Assembly (NCBI GenBank): GCA_001510455.1
Contig: LFFH01000028.1
Span: 1 to 15,257 of the forward strand
Length of the DNA: 15,257 nucleotides
Source: Actinobacteria bacterium casp-actino8
Lineage (GTDB): Bacteria; Actinomycetota; Acidimicrobiia; Acidimicrobiales; Ilumatobacteraceae
Direction of reading: 5' to 3'
The notes below the pieces were generated by a model. That model was given only the letters and a program-made list of their open reading frames with translations. It did no database searches and had not been told where the DNA came from. Position numbers and translations under genes: made by a program. Position 1 is the stretch's first letter; each line of letters opens with the position of its first letter. Shown here one piece after another: positions 1 to 8,419 of this stretch.

Positions 1-147
1 CTCCAGCCGGCGAATGTCGTCCTTCGTCGCAATATGCGTCCAGTCGAACGGCGGTAGCGAGTCCATCAGATCCTCGGCCACCTCGTCACCGAGCTGCTCG
101 CCAAGAGCTGCTCGCAGGCGAAATCGACGTTGTTCACGAGATGTCAT
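1..147 (-). CDS. Partial hypothetical protein (N-terminal 49 residues)
   Basis: This reading frame begins with ATG at 147 and stays open to the left edge, so only the first 49 residues are present. The residues seen are mostly charged and helical, starting MTSREQRRFRLRAALGEQ, followed by an acidic helix and then the segment SLPPFDWTHIATKDDIRRLE at the edge. A purine-rich GGAAG lies 8 bases upstream of the ATG and supports the start. The LPP...W..IATK.D...L pattern resembles small actinobacterial proteins whose C-terminal half is a predicted coiled coil, but that half is outside the window and no function can be assigned. It lies downstream of radA on the same strand, separated by 227 bases that carry a strong hairpin, so it may be a separate transcription unit. 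Confidence 0.6.
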   Translation of the reverse strand, partial: MTSREQRRFRLRAALGEQLGDEVAEDLMDSLPPFDWTHIATKDDIRRLE

Positions 148-214
148 TGTGGTCACTTCCGTTCACGAAGGCAAGAGCGGGCCGAAGAAGTGCTCGCAAT
201 GTGGGAAGACAGCG

Positions 215-246
215 GTGCCGGCGGTGATCAGATCACTCGCCGGCAC
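215..246. other. Strong hairpin in the radA downstream intergenic region
   Basis: Arms GTGCCGGCG (215-223) and CGCCGGCAC (238-246) are perfectly complementary. Inside them GTGAT pairs with ATCAC, leaving one bulged T and a CAG loop, so the stem has about 14 base pairs. No clear T-run follows on either strand, so a classical intrinsic terminator is not shown. It lies between the radA stop (375) and the ATG of the partial gene (147), where a transcription end would be expected. It could be a non-canonical terminator, an RNA-stabilising 3' structure or a protein-binding palindrome. The rest of 148-374 shows no credible gene. Confidence 0.5.
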
Positions 247-374
247 TCTCGCCGGTGTGCTCACTGCCGTCGAGGGGGTCGTCGTTCCAGTGGCACATCA
301 ATGGGAGAGGGGGATCTCCCTATGTGATCGTCACCGTATGACACTCGATGTCGACATGTCTGGGATCCTGATGT

Positions 375-1748
375 TCAGTGGTGTGGTACCGACATACCGA
401 GAACCTGCAACGCCTCTCGTAACGTGGAGATTCTTTCGACCTTGATCGTTCCGTCGACGGCTTGAGTCGTGGCGGGAACCAATGCTTTGGTGAATCCGAG
501 CCGTGAGGCTTCGGCGAGTCGCCGTGACGCGTGGGCAACTTGTCGAACCTCACCGCCGAGCCCAACTTCTCCGAAAGCAACCACGGTGGGAGGAAGAGGC
601 TGGCCCGACAATGCCGACAGCACAGCGAGACAGAGTCCGAGATCGGTGCCCGGCTCCGACAACTTCACGCCACCCACCACCGACGCGTACACCTCGTGCT
701 GAGAAACCGGAGCCTTGACTCGCTGACCAAGGACGGCCAACAACATGGCGAGACGACCAGGGTCGAGACCTTGTGCACTTCGCCGGACGGGAACATCGGG
801 CTTCACCTTGTTGGTGAGCACTTGAAGTTCGACCATGAGAGGGCGTTGTCCTTCGAGTGTGGGGACGACGACACTTCCCGCCACTCCGGTCTGGCGGTCG
901 GCGAGGAACAGCGCACTTGGATCAGGCACGCCGCGAAGACCGGCCTCGACCATCTCGAACAGGCCGAGCTCGGTGGTGGGACCGAAACGATGTTTGGAGG
1001 CCCGAAGCAGGCGAAGTGCGTGATGACGCTCACCCTCGAATTGAAGAACGGTGTCGACGACGTGTTCGAGGACTCGAGGTCCGGCTAGCCCACCTTCCTT
1101 CGTCACGTGGCCGACGAGAATGACGGGTACGTTGCGGCGCTTGGCTTCCATCACGAGCTTGTGTGCACAGCCACGCACCTGAACCACGCTCCCGGGTGAC
1201 GACCCGAGTTCAGGGTCGACCAGAGTCTGAATGCTGTCGATGATGACCAATTCGGGAGAGAGTTCATCCATCGCAGCGATCACATGTGGGAGCACCGTTT
1301 CGGCAAGGAGCCAGAGTTCGGGGCGAACGGCATCGAGACGTTCGGCACGCAGTCGAACTTGTTGCGCGCTCTCCTCGGCGGAGACGTAGAGAGTTCGTCC
1401 GGGCCAGGCGGCGAGGGTTTGCAGGAGCAGAGTGCTCTTGCCAACACCGGGTTCACCGCCCACAAGGGTGACCGAACCGGGTACGAGACCGCCACCGAGC
1501 ACCCGATCGAACTCGTCGACACCCGTGGATCGAGGTGCCCCGTGAGCCGCGTCGATCTCGCCGATGCGCTGCGGTGACGATGCGGGAAGCAAGGCCACGC
1601 CAGCGGCAAGAGACGAGATGTCGGCCGACGGATCTTCCACGTCTTCGACGAGGCTGTTCCAGGCGCCGCAGGCCGAACAGCGTCCGGTCCACTTGGGAAA
1701 GGACGCCCCGCACTCGGAGCAGTTGTAGACGAGTTTCAGCCGGGCCAC
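375..1748 (-). CDS. radA: RadA/Sms branch-migration and DNA repair ATPase
   Basis: RadA is a RecA-like, DnaB-type hexameric motor that promotes strand exchange and branch migration during recombinational repair. The 457-residue protein has the full family layout. A four-cysteine zinc finger (C10, C13, C24, C27) comes first, then a RecA core with Walker A GEPGVGKS (98-105) and Walker B LVIIDS (167-172), then a C-terminal Lon-like domain (about 290-457). The RadA signature that normally reads KNRFG is KHRFG here (252-256), with histidine in place of asparagine. The start is GTG; its AGGGTG ribosome binding site overlaps the TAG stop of the upstream lipoprotein gene 9 bp away, suggesting coupling. 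In many actinobacteria disA follows radA; here a different gene follows. Identity is certain; the effect of the N-to-H change is not known. Confidence 0.97.
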   Translation of the reverse strand: MARLKLVYNCSECGASFPKWTGRCSACGAWNSLVEDVEDPSADISSLAAGVALLPASSPQRIGEIDAAHGAPRSTGVDEFDRVLGGGLVPGSVTLVGGEPGVGKSTLLLQTLAAWPGRTLYVSAEESAQQVRLRAERLDAVRPELWLLAETVLPHVIAAMDELSPELVIIDSIQTLVDPELGSSPGSVVQVRGCAHKLVMEAKRRNVPVILVGHVTKEGGLAGPRVLEHVVDTVLQFEGERHHALRLLRASKHRFGPTTELGLFEMVEAGLRGVPDPSALFLADRQTGVAGSVVVPTLEGQRPLMVELQVLTNKVKPDVPVRRSAQGLDPGRLAMLLAVLGQRVKAPVSQHEVYASVVGGVKLSEPGTDLGLCLAVLSALSGQPLPPTVVAFGEVGLGGEVRQVAHASRRLAEASRLGFTKALVPATTQAVDGTIKVERISTLREALQVLGMSVPHH

Positions 1749-1757
1749 GTCGTCACC

Positions 1758-2576
1758 CTAGGCATCGGGTGTGTCACGGGGTGGACGTCGACGAATAGGT
1801 GCTTGTCGTGAGACACCACGTCGGCGACGAGCGAACATCACGAGCAGGATCAGAAGTCCCATGAGTACCAGCCATACACCGAGCACGACACCGATGACGG
1901 TGCCGATCGTCTTCCACACACCTCCGTCGACCTTCGTGTCGACCGTGCCGAGAACGACGGTCTGCGACGAACCGTCGAGTGGTGCGGCCCACACGACTCC
2001 ACCTTCGGCCTCGGTTCCTGTGGACTTGCGAATTTCACCGGGCAAGCGCGCGAGGACGGTGAACGACACCGACTGCATGGGATCGACCCCCAACGTGTCG
2101 ATGGTCGACTGCCATGGTGCCGCTCCGATCAGCGAACTCAGTTCGGGATCGGAGAATGCCTCCACTCCTCCGATGAATTGAAGTGTCGCGTCGAAAGTGG
2201 TGGCGACGTCACGTTCTTCGACGGTGCGTCTCAGCACCGGATCGAGAAGCGGACCGTTCGGGCCATTGATCTGTTGCAGGGCACGGGTGGCTTCATCGGG
2301 TGATTCGAACTCGTAGAACAGCACGACTCTGATCCCGCCGTTGTTGATCTGAGTCGGACCCTCGATCGTCCAGCCACTCGTGAGGAGATCCTCCACTCGA
2401 AGATCGTTGATCAGACCGGGGACGGCCGACACCACCTCACTGTCGAGATCGACGGTGAGAGCGATCCGGCCAGCACCTTTGTCGTCGGCGTCGATCTGCA
2501 GCTTGATGTCGACGCGACAGGCCGTCAGAACGAGGGTCAGGGCGAGGACGAGAGCAACCCTGACGCGAACGAGCAC
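1758..2576 (-). CDS. LppM-like lipoprotein with C-terminal membrane anchor
   Basis: This 272-residue protein begins with a lipoprotein signal peptide whose lipobox ends LTAC, so Cys20 would be lipidated after cleavage. An extracytoplasmic domain of about 200 residues follows, rich in beta strands, opening with RVDIKLQIDADDKGAG. A transmembrane helix (about 223-249) and an Arg/Pro-rich cytoplasmic tail come next. This layout resembles the LppM/DUF3153 family of actinobacterial lipoproteins; the match is judged from architecture and the opening strand pattern, so it is moderate. The GTG start is forced, because an in-frame TAA lies four codons upstream. The nearest GGAG is 12 bases away, rather distant. 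It sits between clpC (34 bp upstream) and radA (9 bp downstream) and is probably co-transcribed with both. Function is unknown. Confidence 0.75.
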   Translation of the reverse strand: MLVRVRVALVLALTLVLTACRVDIKLQIDADDKGAGRIALTVDLDSEVVSAVPGLINDLRVEDLLTSGWTIEGPTQINNGGIRVVLFYEFESPDEATRALQQINGPNGPLLDPVLRRTVEERDVATTFDATLQFIGGVEAFSDPELSSLIGAAPWQSTIDTLGVDPMQSVSFTVLARLPGEIRKSTGTEAEGGVVWAAPLDGSSQTVVLGTVDTKVDGGVWKTIGTVIGVVLGVWLVLMGLLILLVMFARRRRGVSRQAPIRRRPPRDTPDA

Positions 2577-2610
2577 GTCGTGAACTTACTCCGTATGGGC
2601 GATCGAAGGA

Positions 2611-5178
2611 TCAGTCGTTGGCAGGAGTGTCGGTCTCGCCGTTTCCTTCACCGACGCCAGCCAACTCGATGGTGGACGGCGGCTGGAAACCCTCGACGGC
2701 TTTGAAGCCGAGACGCTGTTCGCCCGGACGTTCGGGATCGTCCTCGGTGTCGACGACGATGATCTCTCCGGCGCGGAACTGCTTGTAGAGAATCTTCTCG
2801 CTCAGGGCATCCTCGATGAGGCGCTGGATGGCACGACGCAGCGGTCGGGCTCCAAGAGTGGGGTCGTAACCCTTGTCGGCGAGGAACTCCTTCGCGGCCT
2901 GCGTGAGTTCGATGCCGAGACCTTGGGCCTCGAGCTGAGTCGTGAGACGCTTCAACATGAGGTCGACCATCTGCATGACCTCGTCCTTGGCCAACTCGTG
3001 GAAGACGATGACCTCGTCGATGCGGTTCAAGAACTCGGGGCGGAAGTGATTCTTCAGCGAGTCCATCACCCTGTCGCGCATGCGGGCGTAGCTCATGGCC
3101 TCATCGGCCTTGGTGAAGCCCACGTTGGCCTTGCGCAGTTCCTGGGTGCCCAGGTTCGATGTCATGATGATGATCGTGTTGCGGAAGTCGACCGAACGAC
3201 CCTGGCTGTCGGTGAGACGACCCTCTTCGAGGATCTGTAGCAACGTGTTGAACACGTCGGGGTGAGCCTTTTCGATCTCGTCGAAGAGAACCACACTGAA
3301 CGGCTTACGACGCACCGCCTCGGTGAGCTGTCCCCCCTCGTCGTAGCCGACGTAGCCGGGAGGCGAACCAACGAGCCGACTCACCGTGTGCCTCTCCATG
3401 TACTCCGACATGTCGAGCGTGATGAGTGACTGTTCATCACCGAACAAGAACTCGGCGAGCGTCTTGGCCAGCTCGGTCTTACCGACACCGGTGGGACCGA
3501 GGAAGATGAACGAACCACTCGGACGCTTCGGATCCTTCAGACCCGCACGTGTACGGCGGATGCTCTGTGAGACGGCCTTGATGGCATCTTCTTGGCCGAT
3601 GATCCGCTTGTGGAGCTCGGACTCCATGTTGAGAAGTTTCTGCGTCTCTTCTTCGGTGAGCTTGTAGACCGGAATACCCGTCCAGATGCTCAGCACCTCG
3701 GCGATGCACTCCTCGTCGACCTCGTCGAACAGATCGACGCCCGAGGCCTTGATTTCGGCTTCCTTGTCGGCCTTTTCGGTCTGGAGTTGCTTCTCTTCGT
3801 CACGAAGACGACTGGCCTCTTCGTAATTCTGCTCTTCGACCGCGCGCTTCTTGGCTTCTTGGATCTCGGTGAGCTTGGTCTCCATCTCCTTCAGGTCGGG
3901 AGGAGTGGTCATGCGCTTGATGCGAAGACGGCTACCGGCTTCGTCGATGAGGTCGATCGCTTTGTCGGGTAGGTGACGATCGGAGATGTAACGGTCGGCC
4001 AGGTTGGCCGATGCCACGAGTGCTTGGTCAGTGATGGTCACTCGGTGATGCGACTCGTACTTGTCGCGCACACCCTTCAAGATCTCGATGGTGTGAGCAA
4101 CGGTCGGCTCTTCGACCTTGACGGGCTGGAAACGACGCTCGAGAGCGGCATCTTTCTCGAGGTGCTTGCGGTACTCGTCGAGAGTGGTGGCTCCGATGGT
4201 CTGGAGTTCGCCTCGGGCGAGCATCGGCTTCAAGATGCTCGCCGCATCGATGGCACCTTCGGCAGCACCGGCCCCGACGAGGGTGTGGATCTCGTCGATG
4301 AACAGAACGATGTCGCCCCGAGTACGGATTTCTTTCAACACCTTCTTGAGGCGTTCTTCGAAGTCACCGCGGTAGCGGCTACCGGCAACGAGAGCGCCCA
4401 AGTCGAGGGTGTACAACTGCTTGTTGCGCAGAGTGTCGGGAACGTCGTTCGACACGATCTTTTGCGCCAGACCTTCGACGATGGCGGTCTTGCCAACTCC
4501 GGGCTCGCCGATGAGAACGGGGTTGTTCTTGGTGCGACGGGAGAGGATCTGCATGACCCGCTCCATTTCGCGGGCTCGGCCGATGACCGGATCGAGTTTC
4601 TTCTCACGGGCGAGCTGGGTCATGTTGCGACCGAACTGATCGAGGATCTGGCTGCCGCCCTTGTCGCCCTCTTCTTTGCCACCTCGCTCCGACGAGGCTT
4701 CGCGCCCGCCGGCCGGGGCCTCACTCTTGCCCTGGGGACCTTGATAGCCGGACAGCAACTGGATGACCTGTTGACGAACTCGACTGAGGTCGGCGCCCAA
4801 CTTCACGAGTACTTGAGCGGCGACTCCTTCACCTTCGCGAATGAGGCCGAGAAGGATGTGCTCGGTTCCGATGTAGTTGTGGCCGAGCTGGAGGGCCTCG
4901 CGCAACGAGAGTTCGAGCACCTTTTTCGCGCGAGGGGTGAACGGGATGTGACCCGACGGTGACGATCCGCCCTGACCGATGATCTCTTCCACTTGAGCTC
5001 GCACGGCCTCGAGGGAGATACCCAGAGTTTCGAGCGCTTTGGCAGCGACTCCTTCGCCTTCGTGAATGAGGCCGAGAAGGATGTGCTCGGTGCCGATGTA
5101 GCTGTGGTTCAGCAGTCGCGCTTCTTCCTGGGCCAGTACGACCACTCGTCGGGCTCGGTCGGTGAAGCGTTCGAACAT
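2611..5178 (-). CDS. clpC: ClpC ATP-dependent unfoldase of the Clp protease
   Basis: ClpC is the Hsp100/AAA+ unfoldase that feeds substrates to the ClpP peptidase in the cytoplasm. All family elements are present in 855 residues. Two Clp_N repeats each contain [12 protein letters not shown] (27-38 and 102-113). The first AAA+ module has Walker A GEPGVGKT (224-231) and Walker B VLFIDE (291-296). The middle domain carries a UVR-like [12 protein letters not shown] (451-462). The second AAA+ module has Walker A GPTGVGKT (561-568) and Walker B VVLFDE (629-634). The VGF tripeptide (686-688) is the ClpP-docking loop, which marks it as a protease partner and separates it from ClpB. The start is ATG with AAAGG six bases upstream. 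It diverges from the polyprenyl synthase gene. No clear ClgR box was found upstream. Confidence 0.98.
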   Translation of the reverse strand: MFERFTDRARRVVVLAQEEARLLNHSYIGTEHILLGLIHEGEGVAAKALETLGISLEAVRAQVEEIIGQGGSSPSGHIPFTPRAKKVLELSLREALQLGHNYIGTEHILLGLIREGEGVAAQVLVKLGADLSRVRQQVIQLLSGYQGPQGKSEAPAGGREASSERGGKEEGDKGGSQILDQFGRNMTQLAREKKLDPVIGRAREMERVMQILSRRTKNNPVLIGEPGVGKTAIVEGLAQKIVSNDVPDTLRNKQLYTLDLGALVAGSRYRGDFEERLKKVLKEIRTRGDIVLFIDEIHTLVGAGAAEGAIDAASILKPMLARGELQTIGATTLDEYRKHLEKDAALERRFQPVKVEEPTVAHTIEILKGVRDKYESHHRVTITDQALVASANLADRYISDRHLPDKAIDLIDEAGSRLRIKRMTTPPDLKEMETKLTEIQEAKKRAVEEQNYEEASRLRDEEKQLQTEKADKEAEIKASGVDLFDEVDEECIAEVLSIWTGIPVYKLTEEETQKLLNMESELHKRIIGQEDAIKAVSQSIRRTRAGLKDPKRPSGSFIFLGPTGVGKTELAKTLAEFLFGDEQSLITLDMSEYMERHTVSRLVGSPPGYVGYDEGGQLTEAVRRKPFSVVLFDEIEKAHPDVFNTLLQILEEGRLTDSQGRSVDFRNTIIIMTSNLGTQELRKANVGFTKADEAMSYARMRDRVMDSLKNHFRPEFLNRIDEVIVFHELAKDEVMQMVDLMLKRLTTQLEAQGLGIELTQAAKEFLADKGYDPTLGARPLRRAIQRLIEDALSEKILYKQFRAGEIIVVDTEDDPERPGEQRLGFKAVEGFQPPSTIELAGVGEGNGETDTPAND
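4817..4882 (-). repeat. Intragenic direct repeat in clpC (Clp_N repeat 2 copy)
   Basis: This segment matches 5042-5107 at 61 of 66 positions, offset exactly 225 bases (75 codons). It encodes the [19 protein letters not shown] stretch of the second Clp_N repeat. Most synonymous positions are also identical. Confidence 0.85.
5042..5107 (-). repeat. Intragenic direct repeat in clpC (Clp_N repeat 1 copy)
   Basis: Partner of 4817-4882, encoding [19 protein letters not shown] of the first Clp_N repeat. The five mismatches are at 5044, 5056, 5063, 5092 and 5102. By my reading two of them change amino acids (Ser/Asn and His/Arg). Confidence 0.85.
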
Positions 5179-5202
5179 GCTCAGCCTTTCGTCCTGCGAG
5201 TC

Positions 5203-5208
5203 ACTCTA
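5203..5208 (-). promoter_or_regulatory. Possible clpC -10 element
   Basis: TAGAGT fits the actinobacterial TANNNT -10 pattern and lies 24 bases upstream of the clpC ATG, which would give a leader of about 18 bases. With a 17-base spacer the -35 would read TCGGAC, a weak match. This is inferred from pattern only. Confidence 0.3.
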
Positions 5209-5315
5209 CAGGTGGTGTGTGGCAGGTCCGAGGCGGCGGAAAAGGTGGTGTGGACGTGTCAGACGTCTCCAAAACGGTGATGGATCTCACTCGTGCCCAC
5301 CGCCGGAAACCTGCG

Positions 5316-5321
5316 TAGGCT
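5316..5321 (+). promoter_or_regulatory. Possible -10 element for a leaderless polyprenyl synthase transcript
   Basis: TAGGCT fits TANNNT and ends six bases before the GTG start at 5328. A start of transcription seven bases downstream would fall on the first base of the GTG, giving a leaderless mRNA, which is common in actinobacteria. No convincing Shine-Dalgarno sequence precedes the GTG, in agreement. The -35 region is poor. Confidence 0.4.
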
Positions 5322-5327
5322 GCGGGT

Positions 5328-6299
5328 GTGAACGGGTGCCCTCTTCTCGGACTTCCCACGTCGGAAGTCGACCGTGAACGGGTCGAGTCGGCGTTGAAGG
5401 ATTCGGTCCGGACGCCTGACGCGTATCTCACCGAGATCGCATCACACCTGCTTCTCGCGGGTGGCAAACGTCTGCGCCCGATGTTCAGTGTCGTGGCGGC
5501 ACAGGTGGCCGGTGGCCCTACCACTGATGCCGCTGTTCAGGGTGGGATCGCTTGTGAACTCGTGCATCTCGGCTCGCTCTACCACGACGACGTGATGGAC
5601 GAGTCGCCGACCCGCCGTGGGGTCGACACGGTGAACGCCAAGTGGGGGAATCTGCAGGCCATTTTGGCCGGGGACTTCCTCCTCGCTCGGGCATCGGAAA
5701 TCGCGGCATCCCTCGGAACCGAAGTGGCTGGCCTTTTGGCCCGGACCATCGGTCGGCTCTGTGAGGGTCAGATCGAAGAACTCCGCCACACCTACAACGT
5801 GGCGCGTCCGGTCGACAGTTATCTGTCGTCGATCGCCGGCAAAACGGCGTCGCTGTACGCAACCGCTGCTCGTATCGGCGGATTGGTGAGTGGATTTCCG
5901 GCGCCCGTGACCGAAGCGCTCACCGAATTCGGCGAGGCCTACGGAATGGTCTTCCAGATCGTCGACGATCTTCTCGACATCTCGTCGACCGACGAAGAAC
6001 TCGGTAAACCGGCCGGACACGACATGGTGGAAGGTGTGTACACCTACCCGGTTCTTCACACCCTCATGTCGGGAGGAACTCCGGCTCGGGAACTCGCCGA
6101 CCTTTTGGGTTCGCCGCTCTCGGCCGTCGAGAAGGACAAGGCAATGACGATCGTTCGCGGTAACGGCGGGATCGAGGCGGCGCGGCGCTTGGCACTCGAT
6201 TACGTAGGCGTGGCTCAGGCCGCCTGCGACCGCATGCCGAACTCGGCCGCCACCGAGGCCCTGCGCGCCACACCAGCCGCCCTGTTGGCGTCGGTTTAG
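5328..6299 (+). CDS. Long-chain trans-polyprenyl diphosphate synthase
   Basis: The enzyme condenses isopentenyl diphosphate onto an allylic primer to build the all-trans polyprenyl side chain of menaquinone or a related isoprenoid. In 323 residues it shows GGKRLRP (45-51), the first aspartate-rich motif DDVMD (87-91), GKT (171-173), FQ (209-210) and the second aspartate-rich motif DDLLD (213-217); these bind Mg2+ and the diphosphates. The residues four and five before the first motif are small (Ser83, Gly82), which in this family favours long products, so a C35-C50 product is likely but not proven. The GTG start has no ribosome binding site and appears leaderless. It diverges from clpC, and its TAG stop overlaps the opposing gene's TAA. 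GrcC/IspB/HepT-type names would all fit, so no symbol is given. Confidence 0.93.
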   Translation: MNGCPLLGLPTSEVDRERVESALKDSVRTPDAYLTEIASHLLLAGGKRLRPMFSVVAAQVAGGPTTDAAVQGGIACELVHLGSLYHDDVMDESPTRRGVDTVNAKWGNLQAILAGDFLLARASEIAASLGTEVAGLLARTIGRLCEGQIEELRHTYNVARPVDSYLSSIAGKTASLYATAARIGGLVSGFPAPVTEALTEFGEAYGMVFQIVDDLLDISSTDEELGKPAGHDMVEGVYTYPVLHTLMSGGTPARELADLLGSPLSAVEKDKAMTIVRGNGGIEAARRLALDYVGVAQAACDRMPNSAATEALRATPAALLASV

Positions 6300-7453
6300 T
6301 CCACGGTCCGTTCGAACTGATCGAGGATCGAAGCGATCAGTTCGTCGTGAACGTTTTCGATTCGACCGGTTCCTGCGTCGCGATTCACGGCGATGACGAG
6401 GTTCCGGGACGGTGAGACGTGCACGGTCTGGCCCCACACCCCTCGTGCCACCATCTCGCCGTCTTGAATCCACCACTGTGCGCCGTAATAGTCGGCTGTC
6501 GGTGCTGGCGTTCGGGCGTACTCGACCCAGCCGTCAGGAAGTACCTGGGACTCGCCCCAGTAGCCGTCGTGCAGGAAGAGAAGTCCGAAGCGAGCGAAAT
6601 CACGCGTCGTCGAATCGGCCCCCATCATCCCGATCCACTTGCCCGAGGGTTCACGTTGGAGAATCGTCGACGTGATGCCGATCGGATCGAGAAGACGTGA
6701 CGACAGGTATTCGTCGACGGCGTCCGGTCCTCCGAGGATGTCACTGATGATTCCCGAGAGAATCGACGTCGTTCCCGAGCTGTATTTCCAGACCGATCCT
6801 GGACGTGCTTCGAGTGGTTTGCTCGCTGCATATTCGAGTGAGTCGTAGGCGCCGATGATCTGAATCACATCGGATGGTCGACCCTGTGGTTGATAGGTCT
6901 CGTTCCACTGGAGGCCGCTCGACATGTGAAGCAAGTTCTCGATGGTGATCGCATTCCGAGGATCGGCGGGGTCGGACCACAGGTCGACGGGTGCTGGCTG
7001 ATCGAGCGCAAGAAGTCCGTCGTCGATCAGCAGTCCGATGAGTGTGCTCACGAAGGACTTGGCAACCGAGAACGAAGCCATGTTGGAGTTCTCGTCGTCG
7101 GTCGGGTGGTAGCGCTCGTAGACGATCTTGTCGTCATGAACGACGACGACACTGCGGAGACCTCGTTGACCATCGACATCGAACATGTCGTCGACGATGG
7201 AGTCGACGTAGGTCGTGTCGAATGACGTCGGTGGCTCGGCGATCTCCCAGTCACCTCCATCGAAGATCGACGTCGGTTCTGGAAGAGTCGACGTCGTGGA
7301 CGTCGTCGTGCTGGCAGCGGTCGTCGTCGTACTGTTCGCGATGGTGGTCGACGAAACGGACGATTCGGTAGAGACCTCTTCGGTCGACGAGGAGCAGGAA
7401 ACTGCGAGAAGTGCGACACTCAGAACGCATGTGGATCGAAGAAAATTCGCCAT
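6296..7453 (-). CDS. Class C beta-lactamase-fold serine hydrolase lipoprotein
   Basis: This is a secreted, lipid-anchored serine hydrolase of the class C beta-lactamase/esterase/6-aminohexanoate hydrolase superfamily. A signal peptide ends in LAVSC (Cys20 lipidated). A Ser/Thr-rich linker (about 21-58) tethers the catalytic domain. The nucleophile motif is SVAK (Ser129, Lys132), the second motif is YSS (Tyr224-Ser226), and GVWGQ (338-342) occupies the usual third-motif position, closer to NylB-type hydrolases than to true AmpC enzymes, so antibiotic hydrolysis should not be assumed. The length of 385 residues is normal for the group. The ATG lies six bases after the TGA of the renalase-like gene and has no Shine-Dalgarno sequence, so its translation probably depends on coupling. 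It is the last gene of the minus-strand array. Substrate unknown. Confidence 0.9.
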   Translation of the reverse strand: MANFLRSTCVLSVALLAVSCSSSTEEVSTESSVSSTTIANSTTTTAASTTTSTTSTLPEPTSIFDGGDWEIAEPPTSFDTTYVDSIVDDMFDVDGQRGLRSVVVVHDDKIVYERYHPTDDENSNMASFSVAKSFVSTLIGLLIDDGLLALDQPAPVDLWSDPADPRNAITIENLLHMSSGLQWNETYQPQGRPSDVIQIIGAYDSLEYAASKPLEARPGSVWKYSSGTTSILSGIISDILGGPDAVDEYLSSRLLDPIGITSTILQREPSGKWIGMMGADSTTRDFARFGLLFLHDGYWGESQVLPDGWVEYARTPAPTADYYGAQWWIQDGEMVARGVWGQTVHVSPSRNLVIAVNRDAGTGRIENVHDELIASILDQFERTVD

Positions 7454-7459
7454 GAACGA

Positions 7460-8419
7460 TCAGCGCAGAAGAAGGCGAGAGGCTGACAGACCGCTGGTCA
7501 CTGCACCCTCCACCTTCGGTCCGGCGAATGCATCACCGGCCAGAACGAGCGAACACGACTCGTCGACCCACTGAGGATCGGGCCAGACCTTCATCGGTGT
7601 GGCGAATCGCCACTTCTTGAATTGTGAGACGAGTACTCCAGCAGATCCGAGATATGGCCGCGCGGCGTCGAGAAGACGCTGATGCGACACCTCATGAGGA
7701 GCATCCCAGTTCTCCAGACTCCATGAAGGGTTCGCGTGAAGAGTGATGGCCGGTACGGGTGACACGCCCTTTTGTTGATTGTCACCGATCCAGGAGAACA
7801 CGTCGTCGGGGTTCTGCAGACCTCCGGGAGCCGGGACACCCGACTCGCGATCGAGAACTGCGAGGACTCCGAGAGTTCGCTCGTAGTCGGTCATCAACAG
7901 ATCATTCGGTAATTCCACGTCGGTGTTGGCCACGAGAGCGAATGATTGAGGGATCGGACAGGTGAGCACCACTGCGTCGGCGTCGATCGTAGATGCATCG
8001 TCGAGAGTGATTCTCCAGCCGGAATCTTCTCGTGTCAGACCGAAGACGAGACTCGAGGTTCGTACGTCGAGACCGGTTGCCAAGTACTTGGCGAGAGATG
8101 CCATGCCTCGACGGGCGACGTAGCGCGGGTGGCCATCGTCTCCAGCGAAACCGCGACACCATTCGACGACGACATCGTCGGCGATCCATCGATCGACGAG
8201 ACCCTTGAACTCGTCGCCTCGAGCGGTGAAGAACTGTGCGCCGTGATCGAAGACACCGGTTCCGGCGTCCGTTTCGATGCGTCGCGTGGCCATTCGACCA
8301 CCGACACCGCGACCCTTGTCGAAGACCGTTACCTGGGAGCCTGCCGCCTGGAGTTCTCGAGCAGCCATCAGACCGGCGAGTCCGGCTCCGACGACGACGA
8401 CTCGGGAAGGAGCCGTCAT
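7460..8419 (-). CDS. Renalase-like FAD-dependent oxidoreductase
   Basis: The 319-residue flavoprotein starts with the Rossmann dinucleotide motif GAGLAG (11-16). It continues with DKGRGVGGRM (34-43) and FDHGAQFF (57-64), both typical of the renalase branch of the amine-oxidase-like superfamily. Near the C-terminus GDAF (295-298) followed by KVEGAVTSG completes the FAD site. Characterised bacterial renalases oxidise misformed dihydro-NAD(P) isomers back to NAD(P)+, so a metabolite-repair role is plausible; the substrate here is inferred. The ATG overlaps the TGA of the upstream alpha/beta hydrolase gene as ATGA, and no separate ribosome binding site is evident, so translation is probably coupled. 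Position in a run behind a thiol-stress sigma factor fits a redox role. Confidence 0.88.
   Translation of the reverse strand: MTAPSRVVVVGAGLAGLMAARELQAAGSQVTVFDKGRGVGGRMATRRIETDAGTGVFDHGAQFFTARGDEFKGLVDRWIADDVVVEWCRGFAGDDGHPRYVARRGMASLAKYLATGLDVRTSSLVFGLTREDSGWRITLDDASTIDADAVVLTCPIPQSFALVANTDVELPNDLLMTDYERTLGVLAVLDRESGVPAPGGLQNPDDVFSWIGDNQQKGVSPVPAITLHANPSWSLENWDAPHEVSHQRLLDAARPYLGSAGVLVSQFKKWRFATPMKVWPDPQWVDESCSLVLAGDAFAGPKVEGAVTSGLSASRLLLR

Noticed and set aside
14..445. A 143-codon plus-strand open frame covering the radA downstream gap
   Set aside because: It overlaps the minus-strand partial gene and the end of radA, is arginine- and serine-rich in the style of out-of-frame translation, and has no ribosome binding site.
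3973..4962. A 329-codon open frame on the plus strand
   Set aside because: It is entirely antisense to clpC. The protein is a low-information mirror of the ClpC codons, and ClpC is unambiguous.
5442..6476. A 344-codon minus-strand open frame
   Set aside because: It is antisense to the polyprenyl diphosphate synthase, whose two aspartate-rich motifs are clear.
7290..7390. Repeated GTCGTC/GACGTC-like triplets resembling a simple repeat
   Set aside because: They encode the Ser/Thr-rich linker of the serine hydrolase lipoprotein, so codon repetition explains them.
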